Under the pieces are notes generated by a model that worked only from the letters and a program-made list of their open reading frames with translations, was not told the DNA's origin and made no database searches. A program made the position numbers and the translations under genes. From Deltaproteobacteria bacterium (GTDB lineage: Bacteria > Myxococcota > Kuafuiibacteriia > Kuafuiibacteriales > Kuafuiibacteriaceae), in the NCBI GenBank assembly GCA_016703535.1, contig JADJBV010000002.1, positions 1,922,001-1,986,000 on the forward strand: DNA of 64,000 nt. Direction: 5' to 3'. Shown in pieces: positions 10,806-18,777 of this stretch; position 1 is the first letter of the stretch, and each line of letters begins with the position of its first letter.

Positions 10806-11678
10806 ATGGACCTGAAGCGCATCACGGCCCCCGAGGCTAAGAAGTTGATCGACGAGGAGGGCTATCGCCTCCTGGACGTCCGTTCCACGCCCGAGTTCGG
10901 CGACGAACATCCGGCGGGGGCCTACAACGTCCCCTTCCTGCACAAGACGAGTCAGGGGATGGTGCCCAACACCGAGTTCTCCAAGGTGATCCGCAGCCTC
11001 TTCCCCGATCCTGAGGCCAAGATCATCACCTCTTGTCAGATGGGGGGCCGTTCGGTGCGGGCCGCCACTGAGCTGAAAAACCTGGGCTACAAGAACGTCA
11101 TCGACCTGCGTGGTGGCTTTGGCTCCGAGCGAGACGACTCGGGCGCCGTGGTGCAGAAGGGCTGGCGTGACTCGGGCCTCCCGACGGAGAAGGGTGACCA
11201 CCCGGAGCGTGGTTACGCGCCGTTGTTGGCGAAAGCTGCACCGCCGGCGCCGGTCGAGAAGGCTGCGGAGCCGGTCGGCCACGATCACGGGCACGATCAC
11301 GGGCACGGCCACAGCCACGGGCCGGGGACCACCAATCCCGAGGCGATCGAGGGGGCGAACCGGTTCGCCAGTGAGAAGCGTCGGGTGATGTGTGCCAAGC
11401 TCGGCCAAGAACTGCCCGGGTTGAAGCGCAGGCCTTACCCTGGGCCCACCGGTGAGCGCATCTTCAACCACATCTCGGCGGTGGCCTGGAACGAGTGGGT
11501 CGAACACTCGAAGATGGTGATCAACGAATATCGGATCAACTCGGCCGATCCCCACGCCATGCGGGTCTTGATGGAGCGCTGCGAGGAGTTCCTTTTTGGG
11601 GCAGGAAGCGTCGCGGTTCCGGAGGGTTACATTCCCGAGTCACAAAGGGGTCAAGTGCCGCCGAGTGATCCGAAGTAG
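10806..11678 (+). CDS. Rhodanese / His-rich linker / YggX-like iron-trafficking fusion
   Basis: A protein of 290 residues with three parts. Residues 3-118 are a rhodanese domain with the active-site loop SCQMGGRS, nucleophile Cys77. Residues about 158-172 are a metal-binding-type linker, HDHGHDHGHGHSHG. Residues about 181-280 resemble the small Fe(II)-trafficking and oxidative-protection protein YggX: VMCAKLGQELPG (Cys196 matching its conserved Cys), YPGPTGERIFNHIS, AWNEWVEHSKMVINEY and EEFLFG. YggX is normally a free protein of about 90 residues. The fusion suggests sulfur transfer linked to iron delivery or Fe-S repair; that role is inferred. It is divergent from the membrane kinase gene. 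Confidence 0.85.
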   Translation: MDLKRITAPEAKKLIDEEGYRLLDVRSTPEFGDEHPAGAYNVPFLHKTSQGMVPNTEFSKVIRSLFPDPEAKIITSCQMGGRSVRAATELKNLGYKNVIDLRGGFGSERDDSGAVVQKGWRDSGLPTEKGDHPERGYAPLLAKAAPPAPVEKAAEPVGHDHGHDHGHGHSHGPGTTNPEAIEGANRFASEKRRVMCAKLGQELPGLKRRPYPGPTGERIFNHISAVAWNEWVEHSKMVINEYRINSADPHAMRVLMERCEEFLFGAGSVAVPEGYIPESQRGQVPPSDPK

Positions 11679-11761
11679 AGCGCTCTCTCACCGTCGAACC
11701 GGATAATCGATCGGACCCGCTAAAGTTCCTGGCGACGGGACCGATGGTTTGACTCAGCACC

Positions 11762-13408
11762 ATGTTCGGCCCGGAGTCATTCGAGGAGACCAGGACACTC
11801 GCCGGCTTTCGGCGAGACGTCTTCATGGACGCTCCGACCGTCGAGGAGCAGACCCAGCTCCCGACGAAGGCCGAAACGGCCCGGGTCGAGTCCGACACCC
11901 TCGAGCTGCAGCCGACCGCCCCCGTCCCCAACCTGGTGATCTTGACCGGCAAAAACGCCGGCGTCTCCCGGAAGCTCGGTGAAGAAGACCTGGTGATCGG
12001 CCGGGGTTCAGGCGCGGGCTTGGTGCTGGAGGACGAAGAGGTCTCCCGCCAACACGCCCGGATCCGCCGCACCGCCCAAGGGGACTACATCCTGGAAGAT
12101 CTGGGCAGCCGCAACGGCACCTTGCTCAACGATCTGCCGCCGCCGCCCAACGTTGCCCTCAAGTTCGGCGATCGGATCACCCTCGGCACCGAAACCATCG
12201 TGCTCTTCACGCACCACGACTCCTTGAGCGAGTTGTTGCTGCATCGCCAACGGATGGAGTCGATCGGCCGTCTGGCCGGCGGCGTGGCCCACGACTTCAA
12301 CAACCTGCTCGGGGCGATCTTGGCCAACGTCTCCAGCCTGATGTCGACCAAGGCGGGCGCCACCGAAAAGGAGCGCGCGGACCTGGAGGCCTTGGACGAC
12401 ATCCGGGTCGCGGCCTCTCGCGCGGCCGAACTGACCGGCCAACTCCTCGGCTTCGCCCGTCGCGGCAAATACGAGCAGCTGCGGGTCGACGTGACCGAAC
12501 TTTGCTCCGAGGCGATCCGGCTCTGCCGCCGGGCCTTTGGGCCGTCCTACCGGATCGAGCCGCGCTTCGAGGCGGGGCTGATCCTCTTGGGTGATCCTTC
12601 GCAGCTCCACCAAGCCTTGATGAACGTGTTGATCAACGCTCGGGACTCGATGCCCAGCGGTGGATCGATCAGCATCCGGACCCGCCGCCGCTTGGGGCGA
12701 GACGTGGTTGGCCTGCGGCTCGACGCCCAATACGTGGAGATCGAGATTCAAGATCGGGGCGTCGGCATGACCCCCGAAATTTGCCAGCGGGTCTTCGAGC
12801 CCTTCTTCACGACCAAGGAGTTGGGCCGGGGCACGGGCCTGGGTTTGGCCACCACTTACGGCGTCGCCAAGAGCCACGCCGGTGACGTGCGGGTGGTGAG
12901 TCGGGTCGGCGAAGGCAGCACCTTCCGCCTCTACCTGCCGCTGACCGCAGTCCCGGAGGTGCCGATGCCCAAACATCACACCCAACCGGTGCAGCTGGCG
13001 CCCTCGACGCCGGCCCACACGATCTTGGTGGTCGACGACGAAGAGCTCTGCTTGCGCAGCATCGCTCGCCTGCTCAAGAAGACCGGCTACCGTTTGTTGA
13101 CCGCCTCCAGCGGCGCCGCGGCCCTCGAGCTCTACCGGCAACACAGCCGGGAGATCGACCTGGTGTTGCTCGATCTGATGATGCCGGAGATGACCGGTGA
13201 AGAAGTGGCTCGGCAACTTCGGCAGATCCAGCCGGACGTTCGGCTTTTGGTGATGTCGGGCTACACCGACGACGAACGGGCCCAGCGGGTGATCAAGGAC
13301 GGCGCCCGCGGATTTTTGCGCAAGCCCTTCGATCGGGACTCTCTGCAGCAGGGCTTGGACGAAGCCCTCCGGAGCCGCCGCCCGACCTTGGCCCCTCGCC
13401 TCGGCTAA
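11762..13408 (+). CDS. FHA-domain hybrid sensor histidine kinase with receiver domain
   Basis: A soluble protein of 548 residues. An FHA domain (about 60-155) has LVIGRGSGAGLVL, SRQHARI and DLGSRNGT. The dimerisation and phospho-acceptor helix follows, with GGVAHDFNNLLG (His177), then the ATPase domain with NVLINARDSM, DRGVGM, FEPFFTTK and GTGLGLA. A C-terminal receiver (about 420-545) has VVDDEE, LLDLMMPEM (phospho-Asp near 469) and RKPF. There is no transmembrane segment, so the FHA domain probably senses a phosphothreonine partner, coupling Ser/Thr kinase and two-component signalling. ATG 11762 is used; Met22 is a possible alternative start. Confidence 0.93.
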   Translation: MFGPESFEETRTLAGFRRDVFMDAPTVEEQTQLPTKAETARVESDTLELQPTAPVPNLVILTGKNAGVSRKLGEEDLVIGRGSGAGLVLEDEEVSRQHARIRRTAQGDYILEDLGSRNGTLLNDLPPPPNVALKFGDRITLGTETIVLFTHHDSLSELLLHRQRMESIGRLAGGVAHDFNNLLGAILANVSSLMSTKAGATEKERADLEALDDIRVAASRAAELTGQLLGFARRGKYEQLRVDVTELCSEAIRLCRRAFGPSYRIEPRFEAGLILLGDPSQLHQALMNVLINARDSMPSGGSISIRTRRRLGRDVVGLRLDAQYVEIEIQDRGVGMTPEICQRVFEPFFTTKELGRGTGLGLATTYGVAKSHAGDVRVVSRVGEGSTFRLYLPLTAVPEVPMPKHHTQPVQLAPSTPAHTILVVDDEELCLRSIARLLKKTGYRLLTASSGAAALELYRQHSREIDLVLLDLMMPEMTGEEVARQLRQIQPDVRLLVMSGYTDDERAQRVIKDGARGFLRKPFDRDSLQQGLDEALRSRRPTLAPRLG

Positions 13409-13424
13409 GGCGCCCAAAATAAGG

Positions 13425-13430
13425 TAACCT
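13425..13430 (+). promoter_or_regulatory. -10-like TAACCT, 6 bases before the sixA start
   Basis: TAACCT fits the TAnnnT -10 pattern and is separated from the GTG at 13437 by six bases (CGGGCG). No Shine-Dalgarno sequence is present at a normal distance. Transcription would start at about the GTG, giving a leaderless mRNA. Several other genes here share this geometry. Confidence 0.45.
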
Positions 13431-13436
13431 CGGGCG

Positions 13437-13949
13437 GTGAAGCGCCGCTTGATCTTGATGCGCCACGGCAAGAGCGCTTGGGACACCGCAGCCCTCGAGG
13501 ACCACACCCGCCCCCTGTCGGACCGAGGCCGCCGGGAGGCGCCGTGGGTGGCGGCCCGGCTCCTGGAGTTGGGCTGGCGCCCCGAACGGGTGGTCTCCAG
13601 TGACTCGGAGCGGACCCGCCAAACGTACACCTGCCTGCGGTCGATCTTCGGTGATCCGATGCCCGTCGAGTTCACCCGGGAGCTTTACCTGCCCGACGTC
13701 GACGCGGTCCGCGGGGCCATCGCCCGGCTGCCGCCCGAGGCCCGAGGGGTGCTCCTCCTCGGCCACAACCCGGGCTTCGAAGAGGCCCTGGCCTGGCTCA
13801 GCGGCGCCGCCGAACGCCTCAAGACCTCCAGCGCCGCCCTCCTGGAGACCGAGGCCGACCCCTGGACCTCGACGGTCGACCGGCCCCGGGCCTTCCGCCT
13901 GATCTCGGTGATCCGAGCCAAGGACCTGCGCCCCAAAAGCCTCGAGTAG
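13437..13949 (+). CDS. sixA: SixA-type phosphohistidine phosphatase
   Basis: A protein of 170 residues of the histidine phosphatase (RHG) superfamily. MRHGKSAW carries the nucleophile His10; SDSERTRQT and LLGHNPGFEE carry the other conserved Arg and His. Length and motifs fit SixA, which removes phosphate from phospho-His in phosphotransfer domains. It starts 28 bases after the hybrid histidine kinase, and since SixA acts on phosphorelay proteins a functional pair is plausible. The GTG start is supported by position and by the TAACCT element 6 bases before it. Confidence 0.86.
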   Translation: MKRRLILMRHGKSAWDTAALEDHTRPLSDRGRREAPWVAARLLELGWRPERVVSSDSERTRQTYTCLRSIFGDPMPVEFTRELYLPDVDAVRGAIARLPPEARGVLLLGHNPGFEEALAWLSGAAERLKTSSAALLETEADPWTSTVDRPRAFRLISVIRAKDLRPKSLE

Positions 13950-13987
13950 GAGTGGGGTGACCGGGTGACCGGCCGGGGATTCCAGGC

Positions 13988-13993
13988 TAGCTT
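13988..13993 (+). promoter_or_regulatory. -10-like TAGCTT, 6 bases before the surface protein start
   Basis: TAGCTT matches TAnnnT and is followed by GGCCGG and then the GTG at 14000, the same 6-base spacing as sixA. No ribosome binding site is visible. A leaderless transcript is inferred. Confidence 0.45.
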
Positions 13994-13999
13994 GGCCGG

Positions 14000-16900
14000 G
14001 TGCCCTCCTGGCGTACCCTGGCCCCCTTGGCGTTTGGGCTGTGCGGCTTGGTCTTCGCGCGCCCGGCCGCAGCGCAAGTCTACTTGCAGACCGAGGTCAC
14101 CGACCCCTACGTGCCCTTGGCCAACCTCCCTGGCATCACCGGGATCACGCCGGTCAGCTTCTCCGGGGTCGACGAAGGGCAGGCGCTGGTGCCCATCCCC
14201 TTCACCTATTCCTACCTGGGCCAGGGCTACACCGAGGTCACCGTCGGCGTAAACGGGGTGGCCCACTTCGGCGCCGGCGCCTTCCCGGGTTACTTCAACG
14301 AGGCGGTCGGCAGCGTCGACAGCAACAACAACACCATCTTCATCTGGTGGGACGACCTGATCATGGATCAGGTGGACGGCAACGCGGACTACGGAGTGCT
14401 CGGCGCTGCCCCGGATCGGATCCTGGTGATCGAGGTGCGGAACTGGGAGCACTACGACTTTGATGGGCTGAGCGAAGGGGCTTGGCAGTTGTGGTTGTAC
14501 GAAGGCCCGACCGGGCGCTTCGAGGTGCACTACGGCGGCGCGGCGTCGGCGAGTGAACTCTACAGCGCGACCGCGGGGTGGGAGGGGGCCACGGGCGTTG
14601 GGGTGCCCTTCGGGGACTTTCGACCTTGCAGCCAAACCGCCGACTGCGACGAGACCATCTACGCGGGGATGGTGGGGCGCACCTTCGCCGTCGAGTTGGC
14701 CGAAGGCCCGGAGTTGACCGGCGACTTCGGTCTGGTGCCCCGGGGCGCCTTGCCCGGCACCGCGGTCAACGTCGAGCTGGAGCTCCGCAACGTCGGCACC
14801 GAAGCCGCGCCAACCTTCACCAGCAACCTCTATCTCTCCAGCACCGGCGTCATCGACGGGACCGCACGTTTGGTCGGTACCTTCACCACCGGCCCGCTGG
14901 CGGCCGGCGCCCAAACGACGGTCACCGCGACGGTCACCGTGCCCGCGGGCACCGCCCCCGCCGAGTGGTCCCTGTTGGCCGAACTCGACGCGACCGATCT
15001 GGTCACCGAGGCCGAAGAGAGCAACAACCTGCTGACCGCCCCCGGCTCTTTCGCCACCGCCTTTGAGTTGCGGCCGATCGTCGTTACGCCTCTGGGGGGC
15101 GGCAACGTCGGCCAGACCATCACCATCGACCTCGAGCTCGGCAACGAAGGGGTGCCCTTCATCGGCAACGTGTCGATCCAGCTCTACGCCTCTCGGGACC
15201 GAAACCTCGACGGCAACGACGTCACCTTGGGCACGGTCAACGCTGCGGTCGGCGCCGCGGTGCTTCAGACCTTGTCGTTGCCGGTCACCTTGCCGGTCCT
15301 CACCCCGGGGCGCTTCTACGTGATCGCCCGGGTCGACTCGACCGGGACCTTGGTCGAGCTCTTCGAGAGCAACAACCTCTTGGCCTCGGTCACCACCTTC
15401 GACAGCGGGCCCAATCTGGTGCCCGAAGCCGCGGTGGTCCCGGCCGGCGCCGAACCGGGCCAGCAGATCACCTTCGACCTCACCATCGGCAACCGTGGGG
15501 TCCCGCTGACCGGCAACCTGGCGATCCGCGTTTTGGCCTCGCCCGATCCGATCTTCGACCTCAACGATCCGCTCCTCGGCAACACCACCGTCACCTTGAC
15601 CGGCGCCGCGACGCAGGTGGTCTCCTTGAACTTCACCGTGCCGGCCCTGGCGCCGGGCGGATATCACCCGATCTTCCGCTTGGATCCCGGGAATCAGATC
15701 CCGGAGATCGACGAGACCGACAACAACCTGAGCGCTCCTGGCCGATTCCTGACCGGCCCGGACTTGGCCATCACGGGCCTCAGCTACGACACCGAAGGTA
15801 CCCCCGGACAGCCCTTCCCGATCACCACCGAGGTGGCGTCCTTGGGCGCTCCATTCAATGGAACGGTGGGTTATCGGCTCTACGTCTCGACCGACCAGGT
15901 GCTAGATCCGAACGATCCGGTCTTGGCGACTTACAGTATAAGTTTCACCGGCCAGGCCTCCTTGGACGATCCCCGTTCCCCCCTGTTCCCGGCCGTCGCC
16001 GCCGGGCGGTACTACGTGTTGGCCCGGATCGATCCGCTGGGCACCGTGGCCGAGACCAACGAGGGCAACAACGTCTACATCGGCCAAACTCGCCTCGACA
16101 GCGGGCCTGATTTTTCGGTCTACAACGCGGTCGTGCTCCCGGACGTGGTCGATCCGCTCACGCCCTTCGTGATCTCCGCCAACGTCGAGAACTTGGGCTC
16201 GCCCTTCACCGGCGCGGTGCCCTATCAGGTGATCCTCAGCGATTTCAGCCTGCAGCCAGGAGATCCGGTGGTCTTCGACGGCGTCCTGTTTTTCAACGGC
16301 GAAGACGAGGTCGCGGTGACCGCAACGGTGACCTTGGGTTTGGTCACTCCGCCGGTGCGTCCCGGCGACTACTACGCCTATCTGGTGGTCGACCCGGCCA
16401 ACCAGATCTCGGAGCGCAGCGAAAACAACAACGACGACGACGACGACGTGGAGCTCTTGGGAGCCAACCTTTTTGTCCGTCAGCTCGATGGTCCTCCGGT
16501 CGCGTTTTTGGGCCGAAATTTCACGGTGACGGTGACCTTGGAGAACTCGGGCCCATATCCGGCGACCGACTTCGTCTACGGGGTGTACTTCAGCGACAAC
16601 GGCATCGTGGCCCAGGGGCGCCTGCTCTTCACCTCGCCGCCGCTCAGCTTGCCGGCCGGCGCTCGGGTGACCCTGACCGAAAACCTCACCGTGCCCCTCG
16701 ACCTGCCCCCGGGTGACTACGCCTTGGGGGCGGTGGTCGATCCCACCGACGTGGTCCCGGAGTTGAACGAGGCCGACAACCCGTTTTTATCGACGAATGG
16801 CGTGCGGGTGTTGCCGCTGATGCCCGATCTGGTGGCCCGGATCGTCCAGACCGCCACCGCCGCCGCCGCGGGCTCCGACCTGATGGTCACCCGGATCTTG

Positions 16901-18376
16901 GAGAACCTGGGCCCAGCGCCGGGGAACGCGAGTTATCGCTATTATCTCTCGAGCGACAGCCTGATCCGCCCGAGCGATCGCCCCCTCACCGCCTTCGTCA
17001 CCAGCTTGCCGGCCAACGACTACGAGTTGGCCATCGATCGGGTTCAGCTCCCCTCGGACTTGGTGCCGGGCACCTACTACCTGGGTCTCTACTTGGATCC
17101 CGACGAGCTGCTCGAGGAGAGCGACGAGACCAACAACGGCGCCGCTGGGCCGGCCATCCCCATCTACGCCGCCGATCTGCGGATCGTCACCACCACCTTG
17201 GAGCCCGGCACCCGGGGCGCGCCTTACGAGGTTGGCTTGTACGCGGTCGGGGGCAGTCAAGGGTTCAGCTGGAGTGTGCCGGTGGGGGTGTTGCCGCCGG
17301 GCCTGACGTTGACGGCCTCGACCGGGATCATCTCGGGGGTGCCCCAAAGTGAAGGCCAATATGGATTTACGGTCCGGGTCTCGAGCGGCGGGGCGATCGC
17401 GGAACAACCGCTGATCCTCAACATCGGCAGCGTCACCGTGGCCCTCGCGTGGCCGGCTCAAGCGGCGCCCCTCGGCTTCGTGGGCCGCCCCTACGAAACT
17501 CGGCTGGTCGCGGTGGGAGGTGTGCCGCCCTACAACTTCGTTTCGCAAGGTGGCTTGCCGAGTGGCCTGGTGTTGGAGGTGGACGGTCGGCTCCACGGCC
17601 TCCAAGCCTCCTCGGTCACCAGCGTCCTCCAGGTGCGGCTCCGCGATCAGGCGGGGGCGGTGGTGACTGGCGAGGTGCCGCTGCGTTTCGTCGACCCTCA
17701 GCAGCGGGTGTTGATCACCCCGGCGCCGCTGCCCGTCGGTGTGGTCGGCCGGGACTATTGTTTGGATCAACCGATCCAGCTGTTCGCCTCGGGCGGGGTG
17801 GCTCCCTATCGTTGGTCCTTGCGGATGGGTTCGGTGCCGGGCCTCAACCTGAGCGGAGACGGCCAACTCTGCGGCACCCCCGAGACCGCCGGCCGCTTCG
17901 AGCTGGTGGTGGGCGTGTACGATCAAGACAACCAAGAGGACACCAGCGGCTTGGTGGTGGACATCTTGGGCGCCGACGATCTGGCGATTCGAGAGACCAG
18001 CTTGCCCGACGCGCTCTTGGGGCAGCCCTACACGGCGGCGGTGACCGCCCAAGGGGGCACCACCCCTTACGCGTTTTCGGTGGCGGTCGGCACCTTGCCG
18101 CCGGGCTTGAACTTGGCGCCCGATGGCCAGATCAGCGGCACCCCCACGGTGGTCGGAGACTCGGCGTTTTTGGTGGTTTTGAGCGACGCTCGCACCGGGA
18201 CCCGATCTCAACCTCTTTCGATCCGGGTGGTCGATCCGTCGACGTTGGAAACCAGCGAGGCGGGTTGTGGTTGTTCCACCGCCGGTGGCCCGGCGCCCGC
18301 TCCCAGCTTGGGGATCTGGGTGCTCTTCAGCGCACTTTGGCTGCGGCGGCGCGTCGCTTTGGCCACACGTGGATAG
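14000..18376 (+). CDS. Large MYXO-CTERM surface protein with CARDB and putative-Ig repeats
   Basis: A protein of 1458 residues. A signal peptide (cleavage near ARPAAAQ, residue 26) is followed by an N-terminal beta domain with NNNTIFIWWDDL, reminiscent of nidogen-like regions. I count seven CARDB-like repeats of about 115 residues (about 240-1055), each ending in a phrase such as EAEESNNLL or EIDETDNNLS. Four putative-Ig repeats follow (about 1056-1410), with phrases such as LPPGLNLAPDGQISGTP. The C terminus has GCGCS, a hydrophobic helix and RRR, the MYXO-CTERM sorting tail. It is probably exported and anchored at the surface as an adhesive or scaffold. Extracellular domain order is clear; ligand unknown. 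Confidence 0.9.
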   Translation: MPSWRTLAPLAFGLCGLVFARPAAAQVYLQTEVTDPYVPLANLPGITGITPVSFSGVDEGQALVPIPFTYSYLGQGYTEVTVGVNGVAHFGAGAFPGYFNEAVGSVDSNNNTIFIWWDDLIMDQVDGNADYGVLGAAPDRILVIEVRNWEHYDFDGLSEGAWQLWLYEGPTGRFEVHYGGAASASELYSATAGWEGATGVGVPFGDFRPCSQTADCDETIYAGMVGRTFAVELAEGPELTGDFGLVPRGALPGTAVNVELELRNVGTEAAPTFTSNLYLSSTGVIDGTARLVGTFTTGPLAAGAQTTVTATVTVPAGTAPAEWSLLAELDATDLVTEAEESNNLLTAPGSFATAFELRPIVVTPLGGGNVGQTITIDLELGNEGVPFIGNVSIQLYASRDRNLDGNDVTLGTVNAAVGAAVLQTLSLPVTLPVLTPGRFYVIARVDSTGTLVELFESNNLLASVTTFDSGPNLVPEAAVVPAGAEPGQQITFDLTIGNRGVPLTGNLAIRVLASPDPIFDLNDPLLGNTTVTLTGAATQVVSLNFTVPALAPGGYHPIFRLDPGNQIPEIDETDNNLSAPGRFLTGPDLAITGLSYDTEGTPGQPFPITTEVASLGAPFNGTVGYRLYVSTDQVLDPNDPVLATYSISFTGQASLDDPRSPLFPAVAAGRYYVLARIDPLGTVAETNEGNNVYIGQTRLDSGPDFSVYNAVVLPDVVDPLTPFVISANVENLGSPFTGAVPYQVILSDFSLQPGDPVVFDGVLFFNGEDEVAVTATVTLGLVTPPVRPGDYYAYLVVDPANQISERSENNNDDDDDVELLGANLFVRQLDGPPVAFLGRNFTVTVTLENSGPYPATDFVYGVYFSDNGIVAQGRLLFTSPPLSLPAGARVTLTENLTVPLDLPPGDYALGAVVDPTDVVPELNEADNPFLSTNGVRVLPLMPDLVARIVQTATAAAAGSDLMVTRILENLGPAPGNASYRYYLSSDSLIRPSDRPLTAFVTSLPANDYELAIDRVQLPSDLVPGTYYLGLYLDPDELLEESDETNNGAAGPAIPIYAADLRIVTTTLEPGTRGAPYEVGLYAVGGSQGFSWSVPVGVLPPGLTLTASTGIISGVPQSEGQYGFTVRVSSGGAIAEQPLILNIGSVTVALAWPAQAAPLGFVGRPYETRLVAVGGVPPYNFVSQGGLPSGLVLEVDGRLHGLQASSVTSVLQVRLRDQAGAVVTGEVPLRFVDPQQRVLITPAPLPVGVVGRDYCLDQPIQLFASGGVAPYRWSLRMGSVPGLNLSGDGQLCGTPETAGRFELVVGVYDQDNQEDTSGLVVDILGADDLAIRETSLPDALLGQPYTAAVTAQGGTTPYAFSVAVGTLPPGLNLAPDGQISGTPTVVGDSAFLVVLSDARTGTRSQPLSIRVVDPSTLETSEAGCGCSTAGGPAPAPSLGIWVLFSALWLRRRVALATRG

Positions 18377-18379
18377 GCC

Positions 18380-18388
18380 TGGTACAAT
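18380..18388 (+). promoter_or_regulatory. Extended -10 element TGGTACAAT
   Basis: TGGTACAAT combines a TGn extension with TACAAT. It ends 12 bases before the ATG at 18401, leaving a leader of only about 5 bases. It resembles the TGGTATAAT element at 6137-6145. Confidence 0.5.
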
Positions 18389-18400
18389 CACCCGCGGGTC

Positions 18401-18772
18401 ATGAGTCAAGACACCGGTGCTCCCAAAGCGATCATTGTCCGCCTCCTCGAGAGCTACATCTTGGATCTCCTGGGTGCCTTGCCGCCCGACGAGGAGGCTC
18501 AAGCTCGGCGTTTGGTGACCAAAGCCTTCGGCAAAGCCGGGGACTGGAAGAAGCGCCTTCGGGATGAGTTTGGCCTGAAGCCGGCGGTGGAGGCCCAGCT
18601 CGTCGGCATGTGGACCGAAGCCCAGCAGATCGCCAAGGGCCAGGGCCTGAGCTTGGCCCCCGCAGACTTCGCCAAGATGGTGGTCGAAGAGAACTTCGTG
18701 GACGCGGTGGAGATGGTCGCGACCGAACTCGAGACCGAAGATCTGCCCGGGCCGAAGCCCACCAAACACTAA
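18401..18772 (+). CDS. Small helical protein of unknown function
   Basis: A protein of 123 residues, mostly charged amphipathic helix, with no signal peptide, membrane helix or recognised motif. The composition (MSQDTGAPKAIIVRLLESYI, then many Glu, Lys and Ala) is that of a cytosolic protein. It has its own -10-like element immediately upstream and ends 5 bases before the convergent helicase gene. Function unknown. Confidence 0.65.
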   Translation: MSQDTGAPKAIIVRLLESYILDLLGALPPDEEAQARRLVTKAFGKAGDWKKRLRDEFGLKPAVEAQLVGMWTEAQQIAKGQGLSLAPADFAKMVVEENFVDAVEMVATELETEDLPGPKPTKH

Positions 18773-18777
18773 GGGCC

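Noticed and set aside
13685..15667. 660-residue minus-strand open frame
   Set aside because: It is antisense to sixA and the CARDB surface protein, with composition typical of high-GC shadow frames.
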